Below are positions 1 through 9,291 of a DNA stretch of 64,000 nucleotides, one piece after another; within the stretch, counting starts at the first letter, position 1; every line of letters begins with the position of its first letter. The stretch covers positions 484,862 through 548,861 of the forward strand of contig NZ_FTMO01000002.1 in the NCBI RefSeq assembly GCF_900156025.1. The letters run 5' to 3'. The stretch comes from Allobosea sp. TND4EK4 (GTDB lineage Bacteria; Pseudomonadota; Alphaproteobacteria; Rhizobiales; Beijerinckiaceae). The position numbers and the translations under genes were made by a program. The notes below the pieces were generated by a model. The model ran no database searches. It was not told the origin of the DNA and worked only from the letters and a program-made list of their open reading frames with translations.

Positions 1-648
1 CCGGCCGCCGCGCAGCTCGGACGCGGCTGCGAGAGCCAGATCGTAAGCCGGCCGGTAGGGCTTGCCGGCCCAGGCGACGGAGCCGCCGAGCTCCTCGTAG
101 ATCGTGGCCAGGGCCCCGGCGCAGGGCAGCAGATCCTCGCCGACATGCACCACGAGATCGGGATTGCCGCAGATGAAGGGCAGCCCGCGCCGGGCGAAAT
201 CCTCCAGCAGCGGCCGGTACTGCTCCGGCGTCTCGGTGCGGTAGTCATTGAGCTCGGTCGCGACAACGAGATCGGCCGAGGCGGCGTCCACCAGCTCGAC
301 CCCGAGCCCTTCGAACACCGAACGGTCGCTTTGCCAGCCGATATGATAGGCCTTGCTGTGGTGGCTTTCGGCGATCAGGGCGCGGGTGACGTCGCCCGAG
401 GTCACGAGCCGGTCCCAGCACTGGCGCGGCACGCGCTTGGCGTCGAGCACGCTCGCGACCTGCGGCGAAGGCCCCGGCGCGTTGGAGAGCAGGACGACCG
501 CCCCGCCCCGCTCGCGAAACGCCGTCAGCGCCTCACAGGCCGGCTCCAGCGCCCAGAGCCCGTCATGGACGACCCCCCAGACATCGCTGATCAGCACGTC
601 GTAGCGGGCGAGAAGCGAGCCCGCCTGCTTCAGGACGGGAACCGCCAT
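1..648 (-). CDS. HAD-IIA family hydrolase (TIGR01459-like), 3' end outside window
   Basis: This reading frame opens at an ATG at 646-648 and runs off the left edge without a stop, giving 216 visible residues. The N-terminus has the HAD nucleophile motif (DVWGVVHDG, near residues 22-30), a LLSNAP segment (motif II Ser/Asn) and a later CGNPDLVVH segment plus a GKPY segment typical of class IIA phosphatases such as NagD relatives. The start overlaps the stop of the upstream sugar kinase (TGATG), so the two are translationally coupled. The family's substrate is not established. Pairing with a 2-keto-3-deoxygluconate kinase suggests a sugar-phosphate role, which is inference. Confidence 0.8.
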   Translation of the reverse strand, partial: MAVPVLKQAGSLLARYDVLISDVWGVVHDGLWALEPACEALTAFRERGGAVVLLSNAPGPSPQVASVLDAKRVPRQCWDRLVTSGDVTRALIAESHHSKAYHIGWQSDRSVFEGLGVELVDAASADLVVATELNDYRTETPEQYRPLLEDFARRGLPFICGNPDLVVHVGEDLLPCAGALATIYEELGGSVAWAGKPYRPAYDLALAAASELRGGR

Positions 649-1586
649 CAGCGCTTCGCCTCCACGGCCATCCGCGCCTCGACATCGGCCCGGCTCGGCA
701 GCGGCGCCACCGCGCCGTAGCCCTGCGTCGAGAGCGCTGCCGCGACATTGGCATAGGCCCCCGCCAGGAACGCATCGCCGGTGCGCAGATATTCGGCCAG
801 GAACGCGCCGTCATAGCAGTCGCCCGCGCCGGTCGCGTCGATCGCGTCGACCTTGATGGGCCGGAAGCGCTCGCGCTTTACCGGCGTCGCAACCAGCGAG
901 CCCTCGGCGCCAAGCGTCAGCGCCACCACCCGCGCGCCGAGGCCGAGATAGAAATCGACGATCCGGTCGGGATCGTCGAGGCCGGTGAGCTGCGCCGCGT
1001 CGTCGAGGCCGGGCAGGATGATGTCGGCTATCGCGCAGGCGGCATGGATGATGGCGCGCGCCCTGGTCAACGGCCAGAGCTTGAGGCGCAGATTCGTGTC
1101 GTAGGCCGTGGTCACGCCAGCCTTGCGAGCCGTCTCGAAGGCCGCGAACACGGCATCGCAGGCCGCGGCCGAGATCGCCTGGCTGATGCCGGAGGCCTGC
1201 ACGATCCGCGCGGACCGGATCGTCTGCTCCGGCAGGTCGCGGGGGCCGTAAAGGCTCGCGGCCGAACCCGCCCGCAAATACGAGAAGACGTGGCCGGAGG
1301 GGCCGTGCTCGACGAAATAGAGCCCGGTCGGCGCGGTCGGATGCGTCGTCACATGACGCGCATCGACCCCTTCGCGCCGCCACATGGCACGGATCGAATG
1401 GCCGGCGCTGTCGTCGCCGAGCGCGCCGAGATAGCCGACCGAGAGCCCTTGCCGGGCCGCGGCCACGGCGCAGTTCGAGGTGTCGCCGCCATGGCCGAAC
1501 TGGAACGCGCCGGTTTCCGCCCGCGTCGCGTTGAATTCGCCCAGCGGCTCGCCGAGGCAGAGAAGGTCGTAATGGCTGTCGGTCAC
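648..1586 (-). CDS. kdgK: PfkB-family sugar kinase, probable 2-keto-3-deoxygluconate kinase
   Basis: A 312-residue ribokinase-fold kinase. It shows the N-terminal substrate loop with GGDTSN near residue 33 and the C-terminal PfkB signature DATGAGDCYDGAF with the catalytic Asp near residues 249-261. Family members phosphorylate 2-keto-3-deoxygluconate to KDPG, feeding the Entner-Doudoroff pathway. The start is a GTG at 1584-1586. It is first in a two-gene unit, its stop overlapping the start of the HAD hydrolase. Sugar specificity cannot be settled from sequence alone, and other PfkB substrates are possible. Confidence 0.75.
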   Translation of the reverse strand: MTDSHYDLLCLGEPLGEFNATRAETGAFQFGHGGDTSNCAVAAARQGLSVGYLGALGDDSAGHSIRAMWRREGVDARHVTTHPTAPTGLYFVEHGPSGHVFSYLRAGSAASLYGPRDLPEQTIRSARIVQASGISQAISAAACDAVFAAFETARKAGVTTAYDTNLRLKLWPLTRARAIIHAACAIADIILPGLDDAAQLTGLDDPDRIVDFYLGLGARVVALTLGAEGSLVATPVKRERFRPIKVDAIDATGAGDCYDGAFLAEYLRTGDAFLAGAYANVAAALSTQGYGAVAPLPSRADVEARMAVEAKR

Positions 1587-1632
1587 GGGATTTCAAACCA
1601 TTGAAACGGCGCGAAAGCGTTAGCGCATCGGA

Positions 1633-1770
1633 CCGAAAAGTGGAATCCGCTTTTCGGACGAATCCTATGCGCCAGCAATGAGATAGATCATCGTTATCGC
1701 GTCCGGTGGACGCGCGATGGTCTGAGGCAGCGCCTTCCTAGATCATCGGGCCGAAAAGCGAAACGCGCTT
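1633..1770. repeat. Palindromic intergenic repeat, two partial copies
   Basis: Upstream of the sugar kinase, arms CCGAAAAG (1633-1640) and CTTTTCGG (1650-1657) form a short hairpin. A second partial copy beginning CCGAAAAGCG lies at 1751-1770. Similar short palindromes built on CCGAAAAG are common between genes in Hyphomicrobiales. No gene is visible in 1587-1776. Confidence 0.5.
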
Positions 1771-1776
1771 GTTGCC

Positions 1777-2973
1777 CTACTCGGCCGCCTGCCGCTTGGA
1801 CGGCGTCTCCATGAGACTGTCGGCGAGCCGGACGATTTCGCGGCGCAGCTCGGGGCGTCCGCTGCCGTCGGGGCCCGCCATCCTGCGCAAGGCCGCCAGC
1901 TCCGTCCGCGCCTCGATGCCGTCGGCGCGCGCCTGGGCGAGCGCGCCCTCCAGCATCTGGAGCTCGGCCCGCAACGTTTCCATACGGCCCTCCCGCTCGC
2001 GCTGCTCGTCCTGCATGGCCGCGGCCTCCTCCTGATGGCGTCGCTTCAGCTGCTGCGCCTCGGCTGCGGCGGCGCTGGCGCGGGCATCGGCGGCCGCGAG
2101 CCCCGCTTCCGCCTGGGCGATCCGGGCCGCGAAAGCGTCTCCGCGCTCTCGCTGGCCGTCGCGCTCGGCCGCCAGCACCAGCAGCTCCGCCTCCGCCCGC
2201 GAGAGGCTCGCCCCCGTCGCGGCCAGGGCGTCGGCCAGTTCGTCGCGCTTGCCTTCGAGGACCATGATCTTCGTGCGATCCTCGACCTGCGCCACGCGCA
2301 GCCGCTCATGGTCGTCGCGCAGCTTGGCAAGCGTCGCCTCTGTTTCGCCGAGCCGGATTTCGCGCGCTTGCCGGAGCGCCTGCTCGTCGGCCAGAGCGGT
2401 GGAGAGGGCGTCAAGGTCCGCTCGCGTGGCGGCAAGGTCCGCGGCAGTCTGTGCAAGCGTCCGTTCGCGGCCAGCAAGCTCGTCCGTGCGCTGGGCCAGC
2501 ATCGCCGTCGTTTCGCCATGGGCCTCGCGCTCGGCAGCGAGGTCCCGTTCGAGCCTTTCGCGCTCGCCCTGCAGATCAGACAGGGAGGCCTCCAGCGCGG
2601 CGATGCGATGCGCCCGCCCGTCCAGCTCCTGCTTGAGCCCGGCGATCTCCATGTCGCGCCGGCCAAGGTCCCGCAGCGCATCGGCCTTGGCCGCGAAGCC
2701 CCGTTCGGCCTGCTGTTCGGCGGCGCGCATCCTGACCGCCAGTTCGGCGCGCAAATGGTCGCGGTCGGCCGCGATCTCGGCCAGCGACAGCGGGAACGCC
2801 GCCTCTGCCCGCCTGCGGGCAAGGCGGTCGGCCCGCCGGGCCAGGGCCGGAACCAGGGCAAGCGCGATGAGCGCGGCGCAGAGGAAGCCGAGCGCGATCA
2901 GCATGGCGGCTTCGATCAAGGCCAGCGCCTCCGCAGGTCGAGCAGGCCCGAATTCTGCCATGCGATCAGGCAC
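1777..2973 (-). CDS. Membrane-anchored coiled-coil protein of unknown function
   Basis: A 398-residue protein with one hydrophobic segment near residues 20-45 (AAMLIALGFLCAALIALALV), followed by roughly 330 residues rich in Ala, Glu, Arg and Leu in heptad-like patterns, which predicts a long coiled coil. It has no catalytic motif. The most upstream start gives 398 residues; ATG codons at residues 5 and 24 are alternatives. The architecture of a short anchor plus long coiled coil suggests a structural or scaffolding role at the inner membrane, but no function is known to me. Confidence 0.6.
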   Translation of the reverse strand: MPDRMAEFGPARPAEALALIEAAMLIALGFLCAALIALALVPALARRADRLARRRAEAAFPLSLAEIAADRDHLRAELAVRMRAAEQQAERGFAAKADALRDLGRRDMEIAGLKQELDGRAHRIAALEASLSDLQGERERLERDLAAEREAHGETTAMLAQRTDELAGRERTLAQTAADLAATRADLDALSTALADEQALRQAREIRLGETEATLAKLRDDHERLRVAQVEDRTKIMVLEGKRDELADALAATGASLSRAEAELLVLAAERDGQRERGDAFAARIAQAEAGLAAADARASAAAAEAQQLKRRHQEEAAAMQDEQREREGRMETLRAELQMLEGALAQARADGIEARTELAALRRMAGPDGSGRPELRREIVRLADSLMETPSKRQAAE

Positions 2974-2991
2974 ATGGCCAGCGCCTTGGCC

Positions 2992-3585
2992 TCAGAAGGG
3001 ATTCCAGGTCGATTGCTGGGTGAACTTGAGGTAGCCGAGATTGACGCCGAGCCGCCAGCCGACGCCGGTGCGGATCGGGACGAGCGTGATGCCCTCGGCC
3101 GTCATCGCCGTGAAACCGAAGCCGCCGATGAAATAGGCGGAGCCGTCGACGCCGGCGAAGCGCTGGTAGACCGCATCGACGCTCGGCAGGTTGTAGACGA
3201 GCATCATGGTGCGTGCGCCCTCGCCGCCGAAATCGAAGCCGATCGAGGGGCCCTGCCAGAACACGCGGCGATCCCCGGCATTGCGCGTATAGAGCGTGCC
3301 CTCGCCGTAGCGCAGCCCGCCGACGAAGGCGCCGGACGCTTCCTGACCCAGGATATAGCCGTTTGGCTCGCCCCAGCGCCGCACCGCCTCCTCGATGGCC
3401 AGGGCAAGGCCGCGGGAAACGTTGCCGAAGAACTTGTGGCCGGAACCGACGAGCTCGTTCTGCGAGAAGGAGCGCTGGCCGTCATAATTCTGCGCCAGCG
3501 CGGGCAGCGGCAGGGTGGAGAGGCTCGTCCCGGCGAGAGCCGCCGCAAGGCCGCCCTTGATGAGATTGCGACGGGTCTGGATCAT
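2992..3585 (-). CDS. DUF1134 family exported protein
   Basis: A 197-residue protein starting at the ATG at 3583-3585 (MIQTRRNLIKGGLAAAL), chosen because it places a signal peptide at the N-terminus ending near ALAQ. The body matches the EipA/DUF1134 family known in alphaproteobacteria: GYILGQEASGAFVGGLRYGEG, FWQGPSIGFDFGGEG and a C-terminal TGVGWRLGVNLGYLKF segment. Family members are secreted or periplasmic, and the Brucella member EipA is linked to envelope integrity. It is transcribed alone, divergently from the YHS protein. Confidence 0.8.
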   Translation of the reverse strand: MIQTRRNLIKGGLAAALAGTSLSTLPLPALAQNYDGQRSFSQNELVGSGHKFFGNVSRGLALAIEEAVRRWGEPNGYILGQEASGAFVGGLRYGEGTLYTRNAGDRRVFWQGPSIGFDFGGEGARTMMLVYNLPSVDAVYQRFAGVDGSAYFIGGFGFTAMTAEGITLVPIRTGVGWRLGVNLGYLKFTQQSTWNPF

Positions 3586-3878
3586 GGAAGCGATCTCCGA
3601 ACAGGGCGACCGGCCGAGCCGGCAGCGGAACGCTGTGAAGCCCGTGGCCTTTCCGTCCCGGCCGATTGCACGGCGATGGAAGCGGGAAAGGCATGGCCGC
3701 GGGCCGGAAGGCGGGCCGATCCTGGGCTTGCCGCCGCTGGGCGGACTGTCGAAAAACGACAATCCGAACAATCCGAATCAATTCGGTTACGCGATTGATA
3801 GGCCGCAAATCTATCCAAGGCGTGAAGATTCCGGGATTGCCGGGTCCGGCGTGGTCGGGCCCCAGAGGATTTGTGTCG

Positions 3879-4445
3879 ATGAAGGCCGTACCAAGGCAGC
3901 GCTGGATTTCGCTCGGCGCGGGCATCATGTCGCTCGGCGCGCTGCTTCACCCTGCCCTGGCCAACACGCCGGGGGCGGGTCAGGCGCCCACCCTGACGTC
4001 GAGCGCTCATGGGCAGAATAGCAGGCTCCCGGCAGGGCTGCCGGACCTTCCGTCTTTCGGAGAGGCGATGCAGCGGAGCCTGTGGCTCGGCCTGGCGCTC
4101 AACGGCTTCGATCCGGTGACCTACCGGCTGGGCAAGCCCGTGGCGGGCACGGCCGCGCATGAACTGGTCGTGGACGGCATCGTCTGGCGCTTTGCCTCCG
4201 CGGCCAACCTCACCGCCTTCCGCGAGGCGCCGGAGATCTACGCACCCGCCTTCGGCGGCTTCGACCCGACCGGAGTGGCCGCCGGGGTGGCGGTCGATAC
4301 CGACCCGATGCAGTTTGCGATCGTCGAGACCCGGCTTTTCCTGTTCCACTCGGCTGCGAACCGGGACCGCTTCCTGCGGGACAAGGCGATGCTGGCGACC
4401 GCACAGGGGCTGTGGCCCACCGTCGAGCGGACCGTCGCCCGCTAG
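3879..4445 (+). CDS. YHS-domain exported protein
   Basis: A 188-residue protein beginning at the ATG at 3879, which gives a signal peptide (MKAVPRQRWISLGAGIMS, cleavage near ALA-NT). The central part shows the YHS-type pattern: GLALNGFDPVTYR near residue 75, a WRFAS segment and NLTAFREAPEIYAPAFGGFD. YHS domains bind metal in some enzymes, but stand-alone exported copies are uncharacterised. Longer in-frame starts upstream (3666) would destroy the signal peptide. Confidence 0.7.
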   Translation: MKAVPRQRWISLGAGIMSLGALLHPALANTPGAGQAPTLTSSAHGQNSRLPAGLPDLPSFGEAMQRSLWLGLALNGFDPVTYRLGKPVAGTAAHELVVDGIVWRFASAANLTAFREAPEIYAPAFGGFDPTGVAAGVAVDTDPMQFAIVETRLFLFHSAANRDRFLRDKAMLATAQGLWPTVERTVAR

Positions 4446-4460
4446 TTCAGGCGACAGTGC

Positions 4461-5300
4461 TCAGCAGCAGGCGGCCGCGTCACCGTCGATCACGCGGCGC
4501 GCCAGGGCTTCGCTGGATGCGGCGACGAAGGGCGGGTTGCGGAACTGGCGTTCCGCCACGCCGTAGCGGGGTACCGCCCCGTCGAGCGTCAGCACCACGC
4601 CGCCCGCCGCCGCCAGGATGGCATCCCCCGCCGCCGTGTCCCACTCCATGGTCTGTCCGCAGCGGACATGGAGATCCGCCTCGCCCGAGGCGATCAGCCC
4701 GAACTTCACCGCCGAGGACATCGGGACGGCCTCCCCCTTGCAAAGGGAGGCGGCGACGCCCTCGCTATGGCCGCCGCCATGGAAGCGGCTGACCAGGACA
4801 CGGGGGCCTTCCGGAGGAAGCGCCCGCACCTCGACCTGCCGCGCCGCGCCGCTCACCGCGCCGTCGGGGCCGAATTCCTGGGTGTAGGCGTGCTCGCCAC
4901 CGAACCAGAGCCTGCCCAAAGCCGGCGCGGCGATGGCTCCGGCAACCGGGCGCTCATCCACGACCACGGCGATGGCAACGCAATAGCTGTCGCCCCCGGC
5001 GAGGAATTCGCGCGTTCCGTCGAGCGGGTCGAGCAGGATGAAGACCGGGCCGGGCACCGCGCTCTCCACGGTCTCTTCGCTGACCACCGGAAAGCCCGGC
5101 GCCAGACGCGCGAGAGCCGCCTTCGCGGCATCGTCTGCCGCGAGGTCGGCGGTGCAGACGGGCGAGCCGTCCATCTTCAGCTTGACCTCGTAGGCGGCAC
5201 GCTTCTGCAGCAGCACAATCGCGGCGGCGCGTGCGGCTTCGGCAAGCTTCCTGGCGATGGCATCGCGATCGCGCAGGCGGGGATCGTCGCGGCCGATCAT
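4461..5300 (-). CDS. cysQ: 3'(2'),5'-bisphosphate nucleotidase CysQ
   Basis: A 279-residue inositol-monophosphatase-fold enzyme. Metal-binding motif 1 reads ILLDPLDGTREF (near residues 87-98) and motif 2 reads MEWDTAAGDAIL (near 222-233); VVSEE supplies the first metal-coordinating Glu. CysQ hydrolyses adenosine 3',5'-bisphosphate (pAp) formed during sulfate assimilation. It is convergent with the YHS gene and divergent from chpT across about 125 bp. Confidence 0.88.
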   Translation of the reverse strand: MIGRDDPRLRDRDAIARKLAEAARAAAIVLLQKRAAYEVKLKMDGSPVCTADLAADDAAKAALARLAPGFPVVSEETVESAVPGPVFILLDPLDGTREFLAGGDSYCVAIAVVVDERPVAGAIAAPALGRLWFGGEHAYTQEFGPDGAVSGAARQVEVRALPPEGPRVLVSRFHGGGHSEGVAASLCKGEAVPMSSAVKFGLIASGEADLHVRCGQTMEWDTAAGDAILAAAGGVVLTLDGAVPRYGVAERQFRNPPFVAASSEALARRVIDGDAAACC

Positions 5301-5427
5301 TGCGGCCCATCCTTGATCATGGCGCTCGGAAGATGGGGATTAACCACATGAAAACCAAGACGGCAGCATATCAGAGCGCAATGGCGCCACGCTCTCGGCG
5401 CAGCGCTCACCCCGGGATTTCGCCTCC

Positions 5428-6066
5428 ATGACCGCCATCTCGCTCGATTCGCTCGACCTGGCCGCGCTTCTCTGCAGCCGCGTCTGCCATGACGTGATCA
5501 GCCCGGTCGGCGCGATTGTCAATGCGCTGGAAGTTCTGGAGGAGGACGACCCCTCGATGCGCGACTTCGCGCTGGAGCTGATCAAGAAGAGCGCGCGCAG
5601 CGCCTCGGCGCGCCTGCAGTTCGCCCGGCTGGCTTTCGGTGCGGCGGGTTCTGCCGGGGCGATGATCGACCTCGGCGACGCCGGGAACGTCGCGAACGGC
5701 TTCCTCAACGACGACAAGCTCTCGCTCGACTGGGAGGCGCCGCGGGCCCTGCTGCCGAAAAACCAGGTCAAGCTGCTGCTGAACCTTCTCGTGATCGCCA
5801 CCCAGGCCGTGCCGCGCGGCGGCAAGCTTGTCTCCCGCGCGACCGTCGAGGGCGAGCAGGGCAGCTTCCAGATCACCGCGACCGGCTCCCACGCCCGTAT
5901 TCCGGCGCATGTCGAGGACCTTCTCGCCGGCGAGTCCGAGAGCGGCGTCATCGACGCGCATGCGGTGCAGCCGCTCTACACCGGCATGGTCGCTCGCGCT
6001 GCGGGAATGACCATCGCAGTCGCGATCGAGGGCGACACGGTCACCATCACCGCCAAAGCGGCCTGA
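5428..6066 (+). CDS. chpT: Histidine phosphotransferase ChpT
   Basis: A 212-residue protein of the alphaproteobacterial ChpT family. The phosphorylatable His lies in the first helix (LLCSRVCHDVISPVGAI, near residues 16-32), followed by a degenerate Bergerat-type domain without usable ATP-binding motifs. ChpT relays phosphate from the hybrid kinase CckA to CtrA and CpdR. Its position next to the chemotaxis genes and about 6 kb from ctrA fits the cell-cycle and flagellar circuit in this window. The start ATG at 5428 is the first that leaves the His helix intact. Confidence 0.88.
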   Translation: MTAISLDSLDLAALLCSRVCHDVISPVGAIVNALEVLEEDDPSMRDFALELIKKSARSASARLQFARLAFGAAGSAGAMIDLGDAGNVANGFLNDDKLSLDWEAPRALLPKNQVKLLLNLLVIATQAVPRGGKLVSRATVEGEQGSFQITATGSHARIPAHVEDLLAGESESGVIDAHAVQPLYTGMVARAAGMTIAVAIEGDTVTITAKAA

Positions 6067-6159
6067 GGAAATCGCGCGTTTGCGCCAACTCCTCAACCGA
6101 TCATCAACCCTTATGGCGCTTTAGTTCAGGCCATGTGTCGCGTTGGGTGATGGTCCTGC

Positions 6160-8769
6160 ATGGACGAGTTGCTGCAAGAGTTCCTGACGGAGACCGGCGA
6201 GAACCTCGACACGGTCGATCGGGAGCTCGTCCATTTCGAGCAGGAACCGAATAACCGCGACATCCTGCGCAACATTTTTCGGCTGGTCCACACGGTCAAG
6301 GGAACCTGCGGCTTTATCGGCCTGCCACGGCTGGAAGCCCTGACCCATGCCGCCGAATCCGTGATCGGCCAGTTCCGCGACGGCGCCACGGTCCGCCCGA
6401 TGGCGGTGACCGCGATCCTCGAGACCATCGACCGCGTCAAGGACATCCTTGCCGAGCTCGCCGAGAAGGGGCAGGAACCGCAGGGCAACGACGCCACGCT
6501 CATCGCCGAACTCCAGGCATTGGCATCGATCGCCAAGAGCGAACTCGAAAAGGCCCAGCCCGAAGCCAGCGAGCCAGCCTCGGACGCGACGGTCGACCCG
6601 GTCGCGGCCTATCTCGCCCGGCATGGGCACGCGGCTCCGGCCATTGCCGCGCCCGAGGATATCGTCTTCCAGCACGCGCCGGATCCCGAGCGCGGACCGG
6701 ATGGCCGGATCGAAACCGTGTCGAAGACGGAGGCGGCGGCCCGCGGCGGGCCGGCGACGCTGCGCGTCCCCGTCGACACGATCGAGCATCTGATGACGAT
6801 GGTCTCGGAGCTGGTGCTGACCCGCAACCAGTTGCTCGAGGTCTCGCGCCAGAAGGAGGACCCCGGGCTCAAGGCCCCCCTGCAGCGGCTCTCCCTGATC
6901 ACGGCGGAGCTGCAGGACGGCGTCATGAAGACGCGCATGCAGCCGATCGGCAACGCCTGGTCGAGGCTGCCGCGCATCGTGCGGGATCTCAGCGCCGAAC
7001 TCGGCAAGGGTATCGAACTCGTGACCGAAGGTGCCGATACCGAGCTCGACCGGCAGATCCTGGACCTGATCAAGGATCCGCTCATCCACATGGTGCGCAA
7101 CTGCGCCGACCACGCGATCGAAATGCCCGAGGAGCGTCGCGCCGCCGGCAAGCCGGGCCACGGAACGATCCGCGTCAGCGCCTATCACGAGGGCGGATCC
7201 GTCACCATTTCCGTCACCGATGACGGCAGGGGCCTCGACATCGACCGCATCAGGCGCAGGGCCGTGGCCCGCGGCCTGGTCAGCGAGGTCGAGGCCGAGC
7301 GCCTGAGCGACGCGCAGATCAGCCGCTTCATCTTCCAGCCGGGCTTCACCACCGCCGAACAGGTCACCGCCGTCTCCGGGCGCGGCGTCGGCATGGACGT
7401 CGTCAAGGCCAATGTCGATGCGATCAGCGGGCAGATCGAGATCGCGAGCCGGCCGGGCCTCGGCACGACCTTCACCATCAAGATCCCGCTGACGCTCGCG
7501 ATCATCTCGGCCCTGATCGTCGTCATCGGCGAAGAACGTTACGCCATCCCCCAGACCGGCGTCCGCGAGCTGGTGCGGGTCAAAGGCCATGACGAGAACC
7601 GCATCGAGCAGATCAACGGCGCACCCGTTCTCAGGCTGCGCGGCCGATTGCTGCCGATCGTGGTGATGGGCGATCTGCTCGGGACCGAGCGTCACACGGA
7701 GGCCGAGGGCTTCATCGTCGTCACCCAGATCGGCGAACGCCAGTTCGGCATCCTGGTCGACAGCGTTTTCCACACCGAGGAAATCGTGGTGAAGCCGATG
7801 GCGAGCCGCCTGCGCAAGCTGCCGCTCTTCTCGGGCAACACGATCCTGGGCGACGGCGCGGTCGTCCTCATCGTCGACCCCAATGGCGTCGCCTCCATGA
7901 TGGGCGTCCCGGACGAAGCCGGCACCATCGAGCGGGAGCCGTCCGCCAGCAGCCCCGCCGCAGTCGCCGACCGGACGACGATGCTGGTCTTCCGGACAGG
8001 GGGGGACCGGGTCCAGGCGCTGCCGCTCTCGCTGGTCACCCGGCTGGAGGAGGTCGAGGCTTCCAGCTTCCAGCATGGCGCGGGACGCACGCTGCTGCAC
8101 TACCGCAATCGGCTCGTGCCGGTGCTGCCGCTCGGCCGGACCGAGCTTCGCACGGAAGGACTGCAGCCCCTCATCATCGTCTCCAACGGCGGGCGCAGCG
8201 CCGCCCTGGCTGTCGACGCGATCATCGACATCGTCGAAGAGGCCTTCGAGCCGGAGATGGCGACGGGCAGCGAGCGTGGGGTCATCGGGTCCGCGATGAT
8301 CCGGAACCGGGCGACCGACATCGTCGATCTTGCGCATTATCTGCCGCTCCACGAGCCCGGATGGCTGGGGTCGGGGCGAACCGATCTGGAGTCGGGTCAT
8401 ATCCTCCTCGTCGAAGCTTCGGATTTCCTGCGCGAGATGCTGATGCCGGTCCTCAAGGCCTCCGGCCGCCAGGTCCTCGCCGCCGCTGACGCCGCGACCG
8501 CCCTGCACCTCGCCAGAGAGCAGGCCATCGGTGTGGCCCTCGTCGACCTCGATCGCGACCCGGAAGCGGCCTTCGGCCTGATGGCGGCGCTGCGCAGGAC
8601 CGAGAGCGGAGTGCGCCCGCGCATTCTCGGGCTCACCGCCCTCGTCACGCCCGAGCTGCAGGTCAGGGCCGGCCAGGCCGGCGCGGACGACGTCCACGCG
8701 AAGTTCGACCGACGCGCCGTGCTCGGAGAAATCAATGCCCGCGCCAGCGATCTCAGGGATGCGGCATGA
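6160..8769 (+). CDS. cheA: Hybrid chemotaxis histidine kinase CheA with C-terminal receiver
   Basis: An 869-residue kinase. Domains in order: HPt with phosphorylatable His44 (LVHTVKGTCGF), a linker of about 150 residues, dimerisation helices (TIEHLMTMVSELVLTRNQLL), an HATPase domain with N-box HMVRNCADHAIE and G-box DDGRGLD, then two CheW-like regions, and a C-terminal receiver from about residue 745 with phospho-acceptor Asp in ALVDLD and a conserved Lys in HAKFDR. Most CheA proteins have one CheW-like domain and no receiver. The gene overlaps cheW by 4 bp (ATGA) and begins the cheA-W-Y-B-R operon. Confidence 0.93.
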   Translation: MDELLQEFLTETGENLDTVDRELVHFEQEPNNRDILRNIFRLVHTVKGTCGFIGLPRLEALTHAAESVIGQFRDGATVRPMAVTAILETIDRVKDILAELAEKGQEPQGNDATLIAELQALASIAKSELEKAQPEASEPASDATVDPVAAYLARHGHAAPAIAAPEDIVFQHAPDPERGPDGRIETVSKTEAAARGGPATLRVPVDTIEHLMTMVSELVLTRNQLLEVSRQKEDPGLKAPLQRLSLITAELQDGVMKTRMQPIGNAWSRLPRIVRDLSAELGKGIELVTEGADTELDRQILDLIKDPLIHMVRNCADHAIEMPEERRAAGKPGHGTIRVSAYHEGGSVTISVTDDGRGLDIDRIRRRAVARGLVSEVEAERLSDAQISRFIFQPGFTTAEQVTAVSGRGVGMDVVKANVDAISGQIEIASRPGLGTTFTIKIPLTLAIISALIVVIGEERYAIPQTGVRELVRVKGHDENRIEQINGAPVLRLRGRLLPIVVMGDLLGTERHTEAEGFIVVTQIGERQFGILVDSVFHTEEIVVKPMASRLRKLPLFSGNTILGDGAVVLIVDPNGVASMMGVPDEAGTIEREPSASSPAAVADRTTMLVFRTGGDRVQALPLSLVTRLEEVEASSFQHGAGRTLLHYRNRLVPVLPLGRTELRTEGLQPLIIVSNGGRSAALAVDAIIDIVEEAFEPEMATGSERGVIGSAMIRNRATDIVDLAHYLPLHEPGWLGSGRTDLESGHILLVEASDFLREMLMPVLKASGRQVLAAADAATALHLAREQAIGVALVDLDRDPEAAFGLMAALRRTESGVRPRILGLTALVTPELQVRAGQAGADDVHAKFDRRAVLGEINARASDLRDAA

Positions 8770-9260
8770 CCCTTCGATCCGATGATAGCGATACGGTGCC
8801 GGGCCAGTTCGAGGCCTCGCTCGACTATGTGACGGTCAGGATCGAAAAGCAGCTCCTGGGGCTGCCGATCGGCCGCGTTCGCGACGTCTTCATGACGAAC
8901 CGGATCACCATCGTTCCGGGCTCGCCGGCGGATATCGTCGGCCTGCTGAACCTGCGCGGCCGCGTCGTAACTGCGCTCTGCCTGCGCAGGCGGCTGGGAT
9001 ACCCGCCTCCTCCCCGCTTCCAGAAGGGCACCGAGCTGACCGCCGTCGGCCTCGATCACCAGGGCGAGGCCTATGCCCTCATCGTCGACTCGGTTGGCGA
9101 GGTGATGAGGCTCGATCACGGCACTCTGGAGCCGCTTCCCGGCCATCTCGACCGGAGCTGGTCGGCCCTCGCGACCGGGGTTCACCGCCTGCCCGATCAA
9201 CTGCTCGTCGTCCTGGACCTGGATGCCGTGCTCGATCTCGACCTTCAAGCGGCCGCCTGA
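8766..9260 (+). CDS. cheW: Chemotaxis coupling protein CheW
   Basis: A 164-residue CheW-domain protein. It shows the family core: VTVRIEKQLLGLPIGRVRDV, then DIVGLLNLRGRVVTAL, and a C-terminal LLVVLDLDAVLDLD strand. CheW couples chemoreceptors to CheA at the cytoplasmic face of the membrane. It starts inside the cheA stop codon (ATGA overlap), implying translational coupling. No chemoreceptor gene is visible in the window, so the receptors must lie elsewhere. Confidence 0.9.
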   Translation: MTLRSDDSDTVPGQFEASLDYVTVRIEKQLLGLPIGRVRDVFMTNRITIVPGSPADIVGLLNLRGRVVTALCLRRRLGYPPPPRFQKGTELTAVGLDHQGEAYALIVDSVGEVMRLDHGTLEPLPGHLDRSWSALATGVHRLPDQLLVVLDLDAVLDLDLQAAA

Positions 9261-9291
9261 CGGCGCCCCCCACGCGCTCCGGAGACCAACC

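Noticed and set aside
2035..3798. Open plus-strand frame of 587 codons
   Set aside because: It lies antisense to the coiled-coil and DUF1134 genes. The composition is a reverse-frame shadow of high-GC coding DNA, with no domain.
6121..8697. Open minus-strand frame of 858 codons
   Set aside because: It is fully antisense to cheA, which has complete domains on the other strand.
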